DNA of 64,000 nt from contig LNAC01001215.1 in assembly GCA_002007465.1 (NCBI GenBank), positions 191,540-255,539 on the forward strand, written 5' to 3'. Positions 22,845-34,165 of this stretch are shown in pieces (position 1 is the stretch's first letter; each line of letters begins with the position of its first letter). The DNA comes from Ailurus styani. Taxonomy: Eukaryota > Chordata > Mammalia > Carnivora > Ailuridae. The notes beneath the pieces were generated by a model, which had not been told where the DNA came from, ran no database searches, and saw only the letters and a list, made by a program, of their open reading frames with translations. The position numbers and the translations under genes are program-made.

Positions 22845-22914
<70 letters not shown>
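22719..22914. repeat. (ATCT)n compound microsatellite
   Basis: About 125 bases of impure atct/atat/atgt/atcc units, then about 70 bases (22845-22914) of pure atct, roughly 17 units. The 93-codon tyrosine/serine/isoleucine-rich frame over it is an artefact. Confidence 0.97.
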
Positions 22915-25159
22915 ACAGCTATTAATCAGTTTGCCAGTCAGATGGAATAGCTTTCCTTCAAGCCTAAATTCCATATTGTGAGTTGGGTTATCATCTGCAG
23001 CTAACATTCCTATCTCCAAATTTTCCTCAGATATAGGCTCTAACTTGAACATATTCTTCTCACGGAGAATCATAAATGTGCATCGGGCTTGTTAATTCAT
23101 ATAGGTACATTTAATCAGTCTGCTTGCATCAGTTTGCTAACATTTCATTAGCTAAAAGTCAGTGGGTCAGGGTAGTATCTTCTGCCTCAACAGAGAGGCA
23201 TAGAGGAATAAATATTTGCTGAATAACAATACAATTTTTCAAAGATGTAGATGATCTGAAGTTGAGAAGTTGGATGAAAGTTTTTAAAAATAAGACCATG
23301 TTTGACTTTCCTGTTCATGATTAATTATATTTGAAACAGAATATTAAGGAAGATATTAGTGACACCAACATATGCATATATATTTTAAAAGAATATTATA
23401 GGTTTATCTATTTCAAGTAAATATAGAATGACATTTTTGAAGTTATAATTCCTATAGACTTTAAAATTTAAATGCATTATTAAAGCAAAAACTAACGAAT
23501 TTGAATAACTGTGTACATGTTCACATTTCTCTAAGTAGGTAAGAAAAGTTTTAGACAGGGAAGGAGAAAATAATTTATAAAACATTTGTTCATTAGTGCA
23601 TTTCATCTACACGTATTTAAGTGAAACCTATACTCTAAACACATGCTTAGACATAGAGATTGCTATTTATCAATTGACTCGTGACTCCTGGGTTTCATAA
23701 AGTCAATTTTTAATCCCATAGGTTACTCTATATTTTTAACTTTCTCTTTGAAATTTGTCAGATATTCATTTTAAATAACATAATTTCTCTTTTTAGACTA
23801 TGAATTCGCTTAGCCTGATGGTTGTTCAATACTAATACCCAAAATATTTAAGGAATACTATCATTCTAATAAATAAAGGACACAAATGGAATAATTTCAT
23901 AGTTTACATACTGGTCACGGGATTCTCAATCTGCTTCAATATTTTGGTATAAAAATAGATCACTAAAATAAAAATAAATAAATCAAAGAAAATGCCAGGA
24001 GATAAATTTGCTTTAGTCAGGATAATTTAACTTGCAATACATAGCCCATTTGCATGCCAATATAATGATTATTTTCAATAAAAATGTGAATTTAATAATA
24101 GCTAAAATGGTTAATAGGATAGTCATCTGAAATATCATGACTTTATTAACTTCTATTTTTCTAAATGTCATCCACATAAAGTGTGGTATCTGGATATAGG
24201 GAAATTTAAGGTAAAAATATAAGTAGATGTTGTCATAATGGCTTATTAGTCCTCTAGGTGAGAACAGGTATTAACTAATTCTACTGGTGAGGAGATAAAA
24301 TGACAGAGAACTGATTTTCTCCAGTTTGTTATGTGAGTCAGAATCATAGTAGTCACTGGTAATAGAGAGAAATTAATCTCCTAGTTTCCTGGCAATAACT
24401 GTTCATTTTTCAAAGATTATTTCAATTATACCTGCTTGAGGAAATCTTATCTTTTCCCCAAGCAGAATTATTTATCTTTGAGTCTCAAAGGCCATAATAT
24501 ACTTCTACTTTGTTCTCATAAAAATGTATTCAATTTGCTGCATATTTATAACATAATTCAATAGTAAGCTTTGGTAAGACATGGACTTTATTCAAATTAT
24601 TTCAGTTCATATACTATCATCTTGCATAAATAAGATCTTTAGAAAATGCTAACTAAAAGAAACTGTATATAAATTCCTGAATGTGGATGAGAATGTACAC
24701 ACAAAGTTCATTAGAGGAAAAAAGAATATTAGGTGGGAAAACTTTTTAAAAATAGGTGGAAAGGAAACCATATTCCATTTTACTTATTCCAATGTGTGAC
24801 TTTATAATAAGAAGTTAAGAGGCATAAATATACTTCCAACTTTAAATTACCTAAAATCAATTTTGAAGGAATAATGACCAAGATAGGATGAGCGAAGTGA
24901 ATTTACCTTAAAACAACTGACAACTAGTCAACTGATGCTTTGGAAGTAAAAATGAAAGGAGAGAAACAGGGGAAAATATGAGTGTTATGATCATGTCAAC
25001 TTTAAAAACAGGCTTAAAATTTAGTTAGGAAATTTGAAAAGTCAAAGATTAGCATTGAATTATTGAATGGTTCTAAACAATAATGAAGCCTAAATGATTT
25101 AAATTTTTCAGGGAGTTCAGAGAATTCAGGATAGCATCCATACAAAAAAAGAAAGAAGG
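22915..25159. other. No gene; unassigned, AT-rich
   Basis: 22980-23210 (around gcatcagtttgctaacattt and ctcaacagagaggcataga) has the texture of an old repeat end, but I cannot name it. The rest is AT-rich without features. Confidence 0.35.
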
Positions 25160-25359
25160 TTTTTTTTTTTTTAAGATTGTATTTATTTATTTGTCAGAGG
25201 GTGAAAGAGCACAAGTAGGCAGAGTGGCAGGGAGAGGCAAAGAGAGAAGCAGGCTCCCTGATGAGCAAGAAGACTGATGTGGGACTCCATCCCAGGACCC
25301 TGGGATCATGACCTAAGCCGAAGGCAGCTGCTTAACTGACTGAACTACCCAGGCACCCC
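25160..25359 (-). mobile_element. Can-SINE
   Basis: T-run, gtatttatttatttgtcaga, gcacaagtaggcagagtggc, gggatcatgacctaagccga and head gactgaactacccaggcacccc. No clear target-site duplication. Confidence 0.93.
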
Positions 25360-25551
25360 AGGAATTTGTCTTTTAACTATTTTGTTAAGTCTATTTTTTT
25401 TTTTCTGATAGAAGTATAGCTACTTCTGCTTACTTCTGGCTACCATTTGCTTTGCATTTCTTTTTCTATGCCTTCATTTGAGCCTATGTGTGTCCTAAAA
25501 CTGATATGTGTCTCTTGTACACAACATATAATTGTGTGATATTATGTGATA

Positions 25552-25587
25552 TGTGTGTGTCTGTGTATGCACACACACACACACATA
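25552..25587. repeat. (TG)n/(CA)n tract
   Basis: gatatgtgtgtgtctgtgtatg followed by cacacacacacacaca; it can pair with itself as a short hairpin. Lies inside the old LINE-1. Confidence 0.85.
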
Positions 25588-26279
25588 TGGCAAAATACCC
25601 ATTTTTCAGCTTGCCTAGTTGCTGTCTTTTCATATAACAAAACCTCCTCACTTTTACACAGTAAAATTCATTGATTATCATTTCAATTTATATAGTCAGT
25701 TTCTTAAGAAAGCTTATCATAACCTAAGACAATAAAATTACTACTGTAGTAAAAATTTGTTTAGTTTCACAAATAACATCCAAATATTTAATCTATTAGT
25801 AATTAATATCTGTGTATAGTATGAGGGGTTATTCCATTCTATTTTCCTTTCCCTTCCATAAAAATTATTGTCCCATCACCATTTTTAGGATAGCCCTTTC
25901 TTTCGCAAAGATCTCAAAAGACACCTGCCACGTGTCTAGGGTATCCTAGGTTCGTTTCTAGGATCTACCATAATACCAAACTCTCTAACAGTAATTTTAT
26001 AATGAGTCTTGATATTTGGTAGGTATATCAGATATTCCTCTTATGATAAGCCCTCATCTTATTTTCTTATTCAGGAATATGTTGATTTATTATGTCCATT
26101 TTATCTTTCACAAAATATTAACATTAATGTCCTCATAAAAACTTTGAAATACTGATTCAAATTGTAGTAATTTTATAGACAAGTTTTGGGATGATTAATA
26201 TCTTTACAATATTGAGTTTATCTAGACATGAACATAATTTATTAGAAAATTTATTCAGAAATTCTTATAGCCTTTAATA

Positions 26280-26478
26280 ATGTACTTTATTATTTAATTA
26301 ATTTTTTATTATTATGTTCAATTAGTCAGAATACAGTACATCATTAGTTTTTGATGTGTTTAATGCTACATATAACATATAACTACATATAACTGCATAT
26401 AACACCCAGTGATCATCATGACACGTACCCTCCTTAATACCCATCACCCAGTTACCCTGATCCCTGCACCCCCTAGCT
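26280..26478 (-). mobile_element. Younger LINE-1 3' end, minus strand
   Basis: ttattattatgttcaattag, gaatacagtacatcattagt, aacacccagtgatcatcatg and ccctccttaatacccatcac are the reverse complement of a recent carnivore L1 3' UTR end. Confidence 0.88.
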
Positions 26479-26640
26479 TCTGTAACAATTATCATATGAC
26501 TTCACTCATATGTGGAACATAAGGAATAGTGTGGAGTACCACAGGGGAAGAGACGAAAACTGAATGGGAAGAAATCAGAGAGGGAGACAAACCATGAGAG
26601 ACTCTGGACTCTGGGAATGTGATATGTTTTAACTATGAGG
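26479..26640 (+). mobile_element. Inverted part of the same LINE-1
   Basis: tcatatgacttcactcatat, gtggaacataaggaatagtg, gaaatcagagagggagacaa and accatgagagactctggact are sense L1 3' UTR, upstream of the part at 26280-26478 in an intact element but in the other orientation: a 5' inversion. Confidence 0.85.
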
Positions 26641-27015
26641 GTCCTGTATACATATTTTATCTTTATTTTTATATACCTTAATTTTTCATATGATTGCGAA
26701 ATTATATTTTTGAATTTGTGTTTTTGAACTCTTTTTTGGTGCTGTACTGAATTGCATTTATTTTTTGTGCTTTCCACTTATAGCAAATATTATCATTACA
26801 TCCTGTTGTTAATTAAGTTTTCTGCAGTATTAATGTGATCACTTGTGAATAATGGAGGTTTTGTTTATTCTTTTTCATCTTTATATCATTCTATATATTT
26901 TTTGCTTTTTCAATGCTATAAATTCCACTGCAAAATTAATTACAAGTGATAATAGTGGTCTTTCCCTCGCTATGATTTTTAAAGAAACATTTCTGCCTTT
27001 ACATTGAGAATAATG

Positions 27016-28362
27016 ATCATTAGATTTTTGGCAGATACAGTTGTAAGCACTCATGTTCAAAACTGTTTCTCAGGAAGAGCAAACAAATGGCAATAAACAA
27101 ATATCTGTTGAATTGATGAATTAATGGAGCAAAAGATATTAGTAATTAGACTAGGGTGTCATTTCTTATTTATTATTAAGATTCATACTTGTATGTGGGC
27201 AAGGATAATGTCAAAAATAACATTAAATATATTTGAATTTACTCCCGTAATTCTTATGAGAAGGAGACTTCAACATTTCATCATTACTTATTGTATTTGT
27301 GCATATTTGATAGTGTATATATCTGAGCACCAGTTATCATATCTGATCTAGGGGAAAATTGGCAATGCCTCTGAAAATTATTCAAAGCATGGCTTAAGGT
27401 GACTACCACAATTACAGGCTTCATTTTCCCAGAAAGCTTTTCTGTGGACTGTAAAAGCTTAACTAAATGCTAGCAACTTGACAGACTGCACCTGCAAAAG
27501 GAATATTTTATTTCTAAATTACTATTCTGTAGACCCCATAATATTTAATCTTTTAAAGTGCCATAGTGATTCAGAGTAGATAAAATTGAAATGCATGTTT
27601 TCCAGAAGACAGGGACCGAAACCTATTAAGCCAGAAAACCTGGACCATTAATTTTCCTCTACCGTCTGTAATGGGAGGTTTGTGATAGACTTGTGACTGA
27701 TCCGTTTCCTCAGAGATCATTTCCTGGCTCTGTCTGTGTTCAATAAGATGTAATATCATCCCCCTGATAATAGGAATTTGTTACTTAGCAACAAGTTCTA
27801 CTTGTATATACTACAATTCATGGTTAATATATCTACACATTCTCTCCAAAAATGAATAGTTATGATGTTTTAGGCTGAAATAATACTTAAGTTGAACTGA
27901 CTGTTTTAAAAATTCAAACCAACTCTGATAGCAGCTCTGAAAAAAAGAATATTAAACTATAAAATAATCAAAATGTAAAATAACATAAACATGTTCAGTT
28001 TGAATAAGTATCAGTATTTCTTGACTGTTCTGGCTTTTAAAGGTTGAAACTGAATAAAAGTCAAAATAATAAAAATAAAGTATGATTTCTTTAAGAAATG
28101 AATGAGGGGGACAACTTCATTTGAATAGAGTCCCCTAACCGAGAAATTTAAGTTAAACTGTAAACTCACAATGACTATATACTAATGAGGCTGTTTGAAA
28201 GCTGAATGTGACCAAAGACCACTTCAATAATATGAGAATATTTGTTGGGAAAATGCAATTTTCTGGCATTGTGATTTGTGTGACATCATGTACATTTTGG
28301 CCCAAAAATAAAATAAAATGCCATAACATAAAGTAGAACCATCTACAAATTAACCTGTCAAA
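27016..28362. other. No gene or clear repeat
   Basis: aataaacaaatatctgttga at 27092 resembles the end of an old L2 element; the rest is AT-rich and unassigned. Confidence 0.35.
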
Positions 28363-28377
28363 AAATAAATACAGTTG

Positions 28378-28580
28378 GGCGCCTGGGTGGCTCAGTGGGT
28401 TAAAGCCTCTGCCTTCGGCTCAGGTCATGATCTCAGGGTCCTGGGATCGAGGCCCGCATCGGGCTCCCTGCTCAGTGGGGAGCCTGCTTCCTCCTCTGTC
28501 TCTCTGCCTGCCTCTCTCCCTACTTGTGATCTCTCTCTGTCAAATAAATAAATAAAATCTTTAAAAAAAAAAAAATAAAT
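28378..28580 (+). mobile_element. Can-SINE, young mustelid-type copy
   Basis: gggcgcctgggtggctcagt, gcctctgccttcggctcagg, cgaggcccgcatcgggctcc, ccctacttgtgatctctctc and AAATAAATAAAATC tail. Perfect 15-base target-site duplication aaataaatacagttg at 28363-28377 and 28581-28595. Confidence 0.98.
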
Positions 28581-28595
28581 AAATAAATACAGTTG

Positions 28596-29873
28596 ATTCA
28601 GAACAAGTTAAGTTCCCATTACTATAAAAAATTAAGTAGAAACTGGATTATGTTTTGAGCAGGAAGTCAAGTAGGAAATTTATGCATTGCTAGAGAGTGG
28701 TACATATTAAATATGATTAATCCTGGTTTTCAAATTAAATAATAACAATAATAAAAAGCTTGCAGTCATTAACTTATTTCTCCAAAAAGTAATTACTCAA
28801 TAGTTTTTTTTTGGTGACATATGATTTACATTTTTTAGCAGAACAACTTTAGTTTTTAGAAGCATCAATGACTAAATGTTAAGTGCTGTATTTTGCTAGT
28901 CATATAGGAGACTATTGATGTGAAACTATCAATGTGAAATATCATCTTATCAACACATCCACTCAATATTTAAAATAGAAATTTTAAAAATATATGATAA
29001 TAATTCTTAAGCTTCTGGATTGTCACAAACCCCTGAAAAAATATAATTAAAGCTGAGACTCTAACCCAGGAATTTGTATATACAAAAAAAGTTGTTTTTA
29101 ATAGTATTTCAGTATTTACATTGGAGAAAGCTAATAAAATACAATGTCTAATAAAAAAGGATTATAACATAATTGACATAAAGCTACAGTTTTGTTCTTC
29201 TGATGTAATGATAATATGAGTACTCAATCTGCTTTTTTTCTGCCAATAAAAGATTTTTTTTGAAATGGCATAAGGCAAGAAGGGGTTCTTTTGTTTCTTA
29301 TTATTTGTATTCTTCAGCACCATTCATGTGAGATTTCTTTTAAGAAGAAAGCAGTCAAATTTCTGTACTGTATAATGTTTTAAAGTCAAATTCCATGCAT
29401 TTAAGAGTACTTTTCTGGATCCCTCTTAAAACTGTTGGGGGTAGGTGTGAGGAATAAAATCTGAAGAACAGTAATACTGGATATGTGGAAGTTTAGAAGA
29501 AAACACTGATTTCCATTTGAAAATTAAAAAATATTCCATTTCTTATTCTATAATCCTGCTTTTGCTACAAGTTTAACTTCCAACAATTACTACAGCGAGT
29601 TTAAATTCTAATTTTAGCATGACGTAATATATCTTACCACTATATCCTTTAACTTCTATGCCTAGATTCAGTTTGATTATTAAAAATACAAACTAATTAT
29701 AGTGCAATTTTATTATTTATGGTGGTCATTTGGTTATCTTCTTTTCTTATTTTAGAGTCAAAGAAGAAAGGATGTGTTAAGGAATTCTGTTTTCTCTAGA
29801 ACTACTTCATATCTTGCTTCTTCATTTTATTTACTTTGTATACATGTGTAAAACTTCGAGTTATATAGCTCTT
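28596..29873. other. No gene or recognised repeat
   Basis: AT-rich, no long open frames, no repeat recognised. Confidence 0.4.
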
Positions 29874-29889
29874 TATTATTATAGCATTT

Positions 29890-30085
29890 TATTTTTTTAC
29901 ATTTTAATTTTTTAAAAGATTTTATTATTTATTTGAGAGAGAGAGAACAAGCTGGGGGAGGGACAGAGAGAGAAGCAGACTCCACACTGAGTAGAAAGCC
30001 CTACACGGGGCTCGATCCCAGAACCCTGAGATCATGACCTGAGCTGAAGGCAGCCACTTAACTGACTGAGCCACCCAGGCACCCC
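29890..30085 (-). mobile_element. Can-SINE
   Basis: T-rich tail, aagattttattatttatttg, gctgggggagggacagaga, ggggctcgatcccagaaccc and head gactgagccacccaggcacccc. Target-site duplication: tattattatagcattt at 29874-29889 and tattattatggcattt at 30086-30101. Confidence 0.96.
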
Positions 30086-30581
30086 TATTATTATGGCATT
30101 TAAATAAATATTCCAGGTAAGATTTAACTTATTATATATACTTATTTATATCTATAATTATAATTCAAATGATGCGTTACAATTAGTTCCATATATACAG
30201 AAGCTTCCCTTCTGAGAAACCAAGTTATTTTACTGAAAAACAAGTTGAGTGTGACCATATCCTATGTCCTTAGCAAACCAACAGTATATGAAATATTTAA
30301 ATATCTCATTTTCTCAAGATTCCAGAACAGAGCAGACACTACGCTATTGTTGTGGGTATTTTACCAGGCTGCTAAATTAATATCCTATGGTTTTCAATGA
30401 TAACCATTTTTGGGGTTCTTTAGTAAAGAACCCCAACTATCCCTTATAATATCAATAACTATTTTACTCGCTGGAATACTGATACAAATGAAATTTATTG
30501 TCCACTCTTTCAAAAGTGAACCGTATACTGTTTCGCTTTTATGTCAATGAAATATATTGGAAAATTTGTATACAGTCCTAT

Positions 30582-30650
30582 CTTATTTATTTATTTATTT
30601 ACTTATTTCATCCTATCTTTTTATTTTTTACTTATTTATTTTTTAAAAAT
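30582..30650. repeat. (TTTA)n-rich tract
   Basis: cttatttatttatttattta and imperfect continuation; probably an expanded tail of an otherwise lost or very old element. Confidence 0.8.
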
Positions 30651-31261
30651 TATCTTTGTTACAAAAGTAAACAAATTTGTAAAGAATGTGAAGCAAAAGT
30701 AAGAAATTAAACAGGGTTTCAACACAGCAACAGCCATGCTCAATAATATATAGGTAGCTATTGCTGTATAATGTATACTCTAAAAGAGGGAGGTTTAAAA
30801 TAAGAAACATTTAAATTCACTCATGTGTCTACCAGCTAACTTGGAGTGAAATGATTAGGTGGGACGTGAGTAGGTTCCAAACCTCAGGTTGTGGACTGGA
30901 TGGGTGGTGCTCTTTCACGTTTTCATCTTCCCTGGAGCAGTGGAAAAGTCAGGCCATGATCTTCTCATTGCACTGGCAGAGATGCAAGAGATCAAGGGCC
31001 AAAAGGCAAGTATATTTCAAGTCCTTACTTGAATCATTTCTAACATCCCATAGGTCAAAGTTAATCATATGCCAAGTTTCTAAATCAATGAAACAGTGAA
31101 ATAAACAATGATCATAGTGGGAAGGAGCAAAGAAGGGAAGACTTCCTGAACAATAATCCAAGGTATTTCTTCAAACAAGCTTTTTTTCAGTTTTATAGTT
31201 AATACGAATATTATAATGCAAACTATTTTCTTGGATTTGGTAATTTATCTAATGCATTTTC
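30651..31261. other. No gene or recognised repeat
   Basis: Frames of 70-82 codons at 30851-31161 on both strands have no recognisable domain. Confidence 0.4.
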
Positions 31262-31372
31262 TAGGTTCCTGCCCTTTCCCCTGCAGTTTCTTTCCTCTGC
31301 CAGAAATGTCCTAGCTGATTAAATTCTACTTATATTTCAAAATTTCCTCAGCATCACTTATATTAAACTAAG
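31262..31372 (+). mobile_element. L2 LINE fragment
   Basis: ttcctgccctttcccctgca, tttcctctgccagaaatgtc, attaaattctacttatattt and caaaatttcctcagcatcac match the general L2 3' region pattern (the 'CCTCTGCCTGGAATG' block) at high divergence. Confidence 0.45.
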
Positions 31373-31425
31373 TGGCTCTACAATTTTTCTTTTTTCAAAT
31401 TTTTATTGAAATAATAATAATAATT

Positions 31426-32660
31426 ATGAAGCAGCAGAAAGAGAAATCAATTGCACCAAAACCCACGTGCAGAAAACTAGGAATCAACCTAACAAAAGAG
31501 AAAAGATCTGAACTCTGAAAACTGTAAAGCAGTGATGAAAGAAATTAAAGATGTCACAAAGAAATGGAAAAAACATTCCATGCTCATGGATTAGAATAAA
31601 AAATATTACTAAAATGTCCATACTTACCCAAAGTAACCTACACATTTAATGTAATCCCTATCAAAATACCACCCAGCATTTTTCACAAAGCATTTTTCAC
31701 AAACAATCCTAAAATTTGTATGGAACCACAGAAGATCCCAAATAGCCAAAGCAAACTTGAAAAATAAAAGCAAAGCTGGAGGCATCACAATTCTGGACTT
31801 AAGTTATATTACAAAGCTGCAGTCATCAGGACAGTATGGTACTGGGACAACAATAGGCACATAGATCAATGGAACAGAATAGAAAACCCAGAAATGGTCC
31901 CACAACTATATGGTCAATTAATTTTTGACAAAGCAAGAAAGAACATCCAATGGAAAAAAGACAGTCCCTTCAAAAAATGATGTTGGGAAAACTGGACAGC
32001 CACATGCAGAAGAATGCAACTGGACCATTTTCTTATACCATATACAAAAATAAATTCAGAATGGATGAAAGACCTAAATGTGAGACAGAAAACCATAAAA
32101 ATCCTAGAGGAGAACATAGGCAGCAACTTCTTTGACCTTTGCCTTAGAAACTTCTTACTAGACACATTTTCAGAGGCAAGAGAAATAAAAGCAAAACTGA
32201 ACTTTTGGGACTTAGCTTCTGCACTGCAGAGAAAACAAGCAACAAAACTAAAAGGCAACTTATGGTATGGGAGAAGATATTTGCAAATGACATATCTGAT
32301 AAAAGGTTAGTATCCAAAATCTATAAAGAACTTCTCAAACTCAGTACTCAAAAAACAAATAATCCAGCTAAGAAAGACGCAGAATACACGAATAGATGTT
32401 TTTTCCAAAGAAAACATACACATGAAAAAACGCTTGACATTACTCATCATCTGGCAAACACAAATCAAAACTACAACAAGATATCACCTCACATCTGTCA
32501 GAATGGCTAAAATTAGCAACACAGGAAACAGCAGGTGTTACACTGTTGGTGGAAAAGCAAACTGGTGCAGCCACTCTGGAAAACAAGATGGAGCTTCCTC
32601 AAAAGATTAAAAATAGAACTACCCAATGACCCAGCAATTGTGCTACTAGGTATTTACCAA
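31426..32660 (+). pseudogene. LINE-1 ORF2 C-terminal pseudogene
   Basis: Sense frames at 31950-32135, 32014-32310, 32205-32510, 32422-32610 and 32535-32777 each carry consecutive pieces of the ORF2 protein downstream of the reverse transcriptase domain, showing repeated frameshifts. For example, 32014-32310 gives [17 protein letters not shown] and continues as ORF2. The endonuclease and most reverse transcriptase motifs are absent (5' truncation), so it is not functional. The antisense frame at 31914-32258 is a shadow. Confidence 0.88.
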
Positions 32661-32710
32661 AAGGACACAAAAACACTAATTCGAAAGGATGCGTGCACCC
32701 TGATGTTTAT

Positions 32711-32919
32711 TTATTTTTATTTTTTTCTAAAGATTTTATTTATTTATATGACAGAGAGAGAGAGAGATCACAAGTAGGCAGAGAGGCAGGCAGAGAGAGA
32801 GGAGGAAGCAGGCTCCTTGCTGAGCAGAGAGCCTCATGCGGAACTCGATCCCAGGACCCTGAGATCATGACCTGAGCTGAAGGTGGAGGCTTTAACCCAC
32901 AGAGCCAGCCAGGCACCCC
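32711..32919 (-). mobile_element. Can-SINE nested in LINE-1
   Basis: ttttttctaaagattttatt, gagatcacaagtaggcagag, ctccttgctgagcagagagc and head agccagccaggcacccc. Perfect 14-base target-site duplication accctgatgtttat at 32697-32710 and 32920-32933, which is LINE-1 sequence. Confidence 0.97.
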
Positions 32920-33006
32920 ACCCTGATGTTTATAGCAATGTTATCAACAAGAGCGAAATTATGGAAAGAGCCCAAATGTCCACTGATTGATGAATGGATA
33001 AAGAAG

Positions 33007-33047
33007 TGGTATATATATATATATATATACACACATATATATATATG
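33007..33047. repeat. (TA)n(CA)n tract inside LINE-1
   Basis: ggtatatatatatatatata, acacacatatatatatatg, at the same L1 position as the (TG)n at 22340. Confidence 0.93.
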
Positions 33048-33084
33048 TAAGTGTCAAATCACTAAATTGTACATCTGAAACTAT

Positions 33085-33165
33085 ATTAGTTAACCTACTA
33101 ATTATAATTAATAAACTATATAAACTAATAAACTAATTAATAAACTAAGTTAACCTACCGGAATT
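33085..33165. repeat. Short local duplications at LINE-1 3' end
   Basis: Repeated units attaataaacta and taaactaataaac with two copies of gttaacctac (about 33091 and 33150). This looks like slippage within the L1 3' terminus, whose normal form has one gttaactaac block. Confidence 0.7.
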
Positions 33166-33195
33166 TAAACAGAAACTTAAAAAAATAATAATAAT

Positions 33196-33897
33196 AAATG
33201 TAAAATGCCTTTTACTATTGATTTTTTTTATCTTATCAGTGGCACCAAGTATTGTCCTTTGAATAAAGATAATGTTTCTCTGAAGCATGTTCTCCCCAAG
33301 TTTACGTAAAGTAGCTGTTAGTGGGTATAAGTTTCTGCACATCATCTCTTCCCTCTTGTCTGAGGATCTTAATTAATCCATCCAGTCTTTCATAGATCCT
33401 CATGATATTGAACAGCCATACAACCTGGGTGTTGGAAATATGGTAAATAAGGTGGTGATTGACTTTTCCTAATGGAATAGGTACATTCTGTGCTCCTGAA
33501 ACTGAGAGAAGCTAACTGCCTCTGTTAGGAATTGGGAGGTGGGAAATCCAAGACTGAATCTCAGATTAGTATGTTATTCCTACTCAGACTGAGATTCCAA
33601 ATCAAATAACAGGGCTTTACTCTTATTTTACTATTTCTCTTTTTAATCTTGTAGGTTTTCTGATTAACAAGCAAGAGCTTGAGGATTTGATCCCTACTGG
33701 TCCTTATTTACAATGAAAGAATCATCAAAGTAATTATCCAATGGGCATATTTCCTAAAACCATATTGTTGATTCCTCTATTAGTGACGTTAATGTCATGG
33801 ACTGGATGAACTATTTGAAATTTCTCAAAATTTAGAACTGAGACTCCAGACCAGGCCACATATTTCACTGCTTGTTATTTGGACCTCACATTTCAGG
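33196..33897. other. No gene or recognised repeat
   Basis: Average AT content; 33480-33620 has a weak MIR-like texture, not enough to call. Confidence 0.35.
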
Positions 33898-34089
33898 TTT
33901 TTTTGTTTTTTGTTTTTTTTTCCCTAGGGGTAGGGAGGGGCAGAGGGAGCAAAAGAGAGAGAATTTTAAGCAGGCTCCATGCCCCGTGCGTGATCCCGAC
34001 GTCAGGCTTGATCCCAACAACCCTGAGATCATGACCTGAGCTGGAATTAAGAGTCCCACCCTTAACTGACTGAGCCACCCAGGTGCCCC
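33898..34089 (-). mobile_element. Can-SINE, older copy
   Basis: ttttttgttttttgtttttt, ggggcagagggagcaaaaga, aagcaggctccatgccccgt, ccctgagatcatgacctgag and head gactgagccacccaggtgcccc. Confidence 0.93.
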
Positions 34090-34095
34090 AAAATA

Positions 34096-34165
34096 CTTTT
34101 TTTTTTTTTTTTTTGAGAGAGAGAGAGAGACAGCGGTGGGGTGGGGGGAGGCAGCCAGCCTTTTT
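34096..34165 (-). mobile_element. Truncated SINE tail next to the previous SINE
   Basis: A T-run of about 18 followed by gagagagagagagagacagc and ggtggggtggggggaggcag: A-tail and GA/GC-rich region of a minus-strand Can-SINE without its head, only 6 bases from the previous copy. Confidence 0.65.

Larger units (their letters stand above)
25370..27015 (-). mobile_element. Old LINE-1 ORF2 region, interrupted
   Basis: agaagtatagctacttctgc, ctggctaccatttgctttgc, gagcctatgtgtgtcctaaa, gatatgtgtctcttgtacac, ttaatatctttacaatattg and, after the interruption, acaagtgataatagtggtct are reverse-complement LINE-1 ORF2 (reverse transcriptase side). A younger LINE-1 end occupies 26280-26640. Heavily mutated. 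Confidence 0.7.
31426..33195 (+). mobile_element. Best preserved LINE-1, 5'-truncated
   Basis: ORF2 C-terminal half from tgcaccaaaacccacgtgca through ttccatgctcatggattaga, agcaaagctggaggcatcac, gtatggtactgggacaacaa, tggatgaaagacctaaatgt, gcaaatgacatatctgataa to tatttaccaaaaggacacaa. The 3' UTR is cut short: after the TA tract at 33007-33047 it jumps to aagtgtcaaatcactaaatt, skipping several hundred bases of a normal 3' UTR. It ends near gaatttaaacagaaacttaaa. A SINE sits at 32711-32919. Confidence 0.95.

Noticed and set aside
22719..22914. Tandem array as a CRISPR or satellite
   Set aside because: Four-base units without spacers; a vertebrate microsatellite. No CRISPR repeat-spacer structure anywhere in the window.
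22700..22981. 93-codon tyrosine/isoleucine/serine-rich frame
   Set aside because: Translation of an (ATCT)n microsatellite.
31914..32258. 114-codon minus-strand frame
   Set aside because: Antisense to a LINE-1 ORF2 remnant whose sense strand has recognisable ORF2 protein pieces.
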